Source: Peribacillus frigoritolerans (GTDB lineage Bacteria; Bacillota; Bacilli; Bacillales; DSM-1321). From it: a DNA stretch of 64,000 nucleotides. Shown in pieces: positions 63,800 to 64,000 of the stretch. The stretch covers positions 336,084 through 400,083 of the forward strand of contig NZ_JAUUTW010000001.1 in assembly GCF_030676415.1 (NCBI RefSeq). The letters run 5' to 3'. The notes beneath the pieces are model-generated. The model saw nothing but the letters and a program-made list of their open reading frames with translations, had not been told where the DNA came from and did no database searches. The stretch's first letter is position 1; each line of letters begins with the position of its first letter. The position numbers and the translations under genes are program-made.

Positions 63800-64000
63800 T
63801 TCTTCGGAGAGTTTGATCCTGGCTCAGGACGAACGCTGGCGGCGTGCCTAATACATGCAAGTCGAGCGAATCGATGGGAGCTTGCTCCCTGAGATTAGCG
63901 GCGGACGGGTGAGTAACACGTGGGCAACCTGCCTATAAGACTGGGATAACTTCGGGAAACCGGAGCTAATACCGGATACGTTCTTTTCTCGCATGAGAGA
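63800..64000 (+). rRNA. 16S ribosomal RNA, 5' part (cut by window end)
   Basis: Contains the universal start GGAGAGTTTGATCCTGGCTC, then GACGAACGCTGGCGGCGTGC and ACGGGTGAGTAACACGTGGG. The first variable region (TCGATGGGAGCTTGCTCCCT) is what I recall from Peribacillus simplex-group strains; that is memory and not a search. The gene runs past the window end. Confidence 0.97.

Overview
The window looks like the chromosome of a spore-forming, Bacillus-like Firmicute, most likely Peribacillus (simplex/frigoritolerans group). The 16S rRNA gene that begins near 63800 has a V1 stretch I associate from memory with that group. Supporting signs are the cortex-lytic enzyme CwlJ, a PAS sensor kinase, strong AGGAGG ribosome binding sites, an S-box riboswitch, a GlpP-type glp regulon, Zur boxes, a cre site and a putBCP-putR cluster in B. 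subtilis order.

Left part (1-27 kb): a decayed alkaline phosphatase gene that still has a PhoP-type box; a Zur-controlled zinc-starvation cluster (ZagA/YciC GTPase, zinc-free L33, a flavoprotein, zinc-free S14); an intact secreted alkaline phosphatase; then mostly core genes (cwlJ, a sensor kinase, ppiB, oxidoreductases, a GH3 hexosaminidase, a SET protein, an M4 protease, a lysine permease, a CoA transferase, and a YxjG/YxjH methionine synthase-like enzyme behind an S-box).

Middle (27.5-43.2 kb): the glycerol regulon glpP-glpF-glpK-glpD, with two antiterminator leaders, a cre site over the glpF promoter and an 11-copy repeat array before glpD; an alanine/glycine symporter; a three-gene cassette (HpaB-type monooxygenase, cysteine dioxygenase-like cupin, Rrf2 regulator) flanked by duplicated sequence from the 3' end of putR; then putR, putP, putC and putB (proline use).

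Right part (43.2-61.1 kb): an accessory zone. An intact tRNA-Ala(GGC) at 60981-61053 and a 50-bp identical copy of its 3' part at 45217-45266 bracket about 15.8 kb. Two more tRNA-3'-end-like scars and traces of integrase C termini lie inside. The cargo nearly closes a methionine/polyamine loop: a SpeD-SpeE fusion, MetK, MtnK, MtnA, MtnB, MtnW, MtnX and MtnD. mtnE is present but broken, and no MTA nucleosidase is seen. A second aminotransferase, a YjbR protein, a dead VOC gene and a small membrane-anchored protein follow.

Right end: an MgtC/SapB protein, an EamA transporter, a small membrane protein, tandem rRNA promoters and the first 200 bases of 16S rRNA.

All family names come from reading the translations. 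No database search was run, and lesions in pseudogenes could in part be assembly errors.
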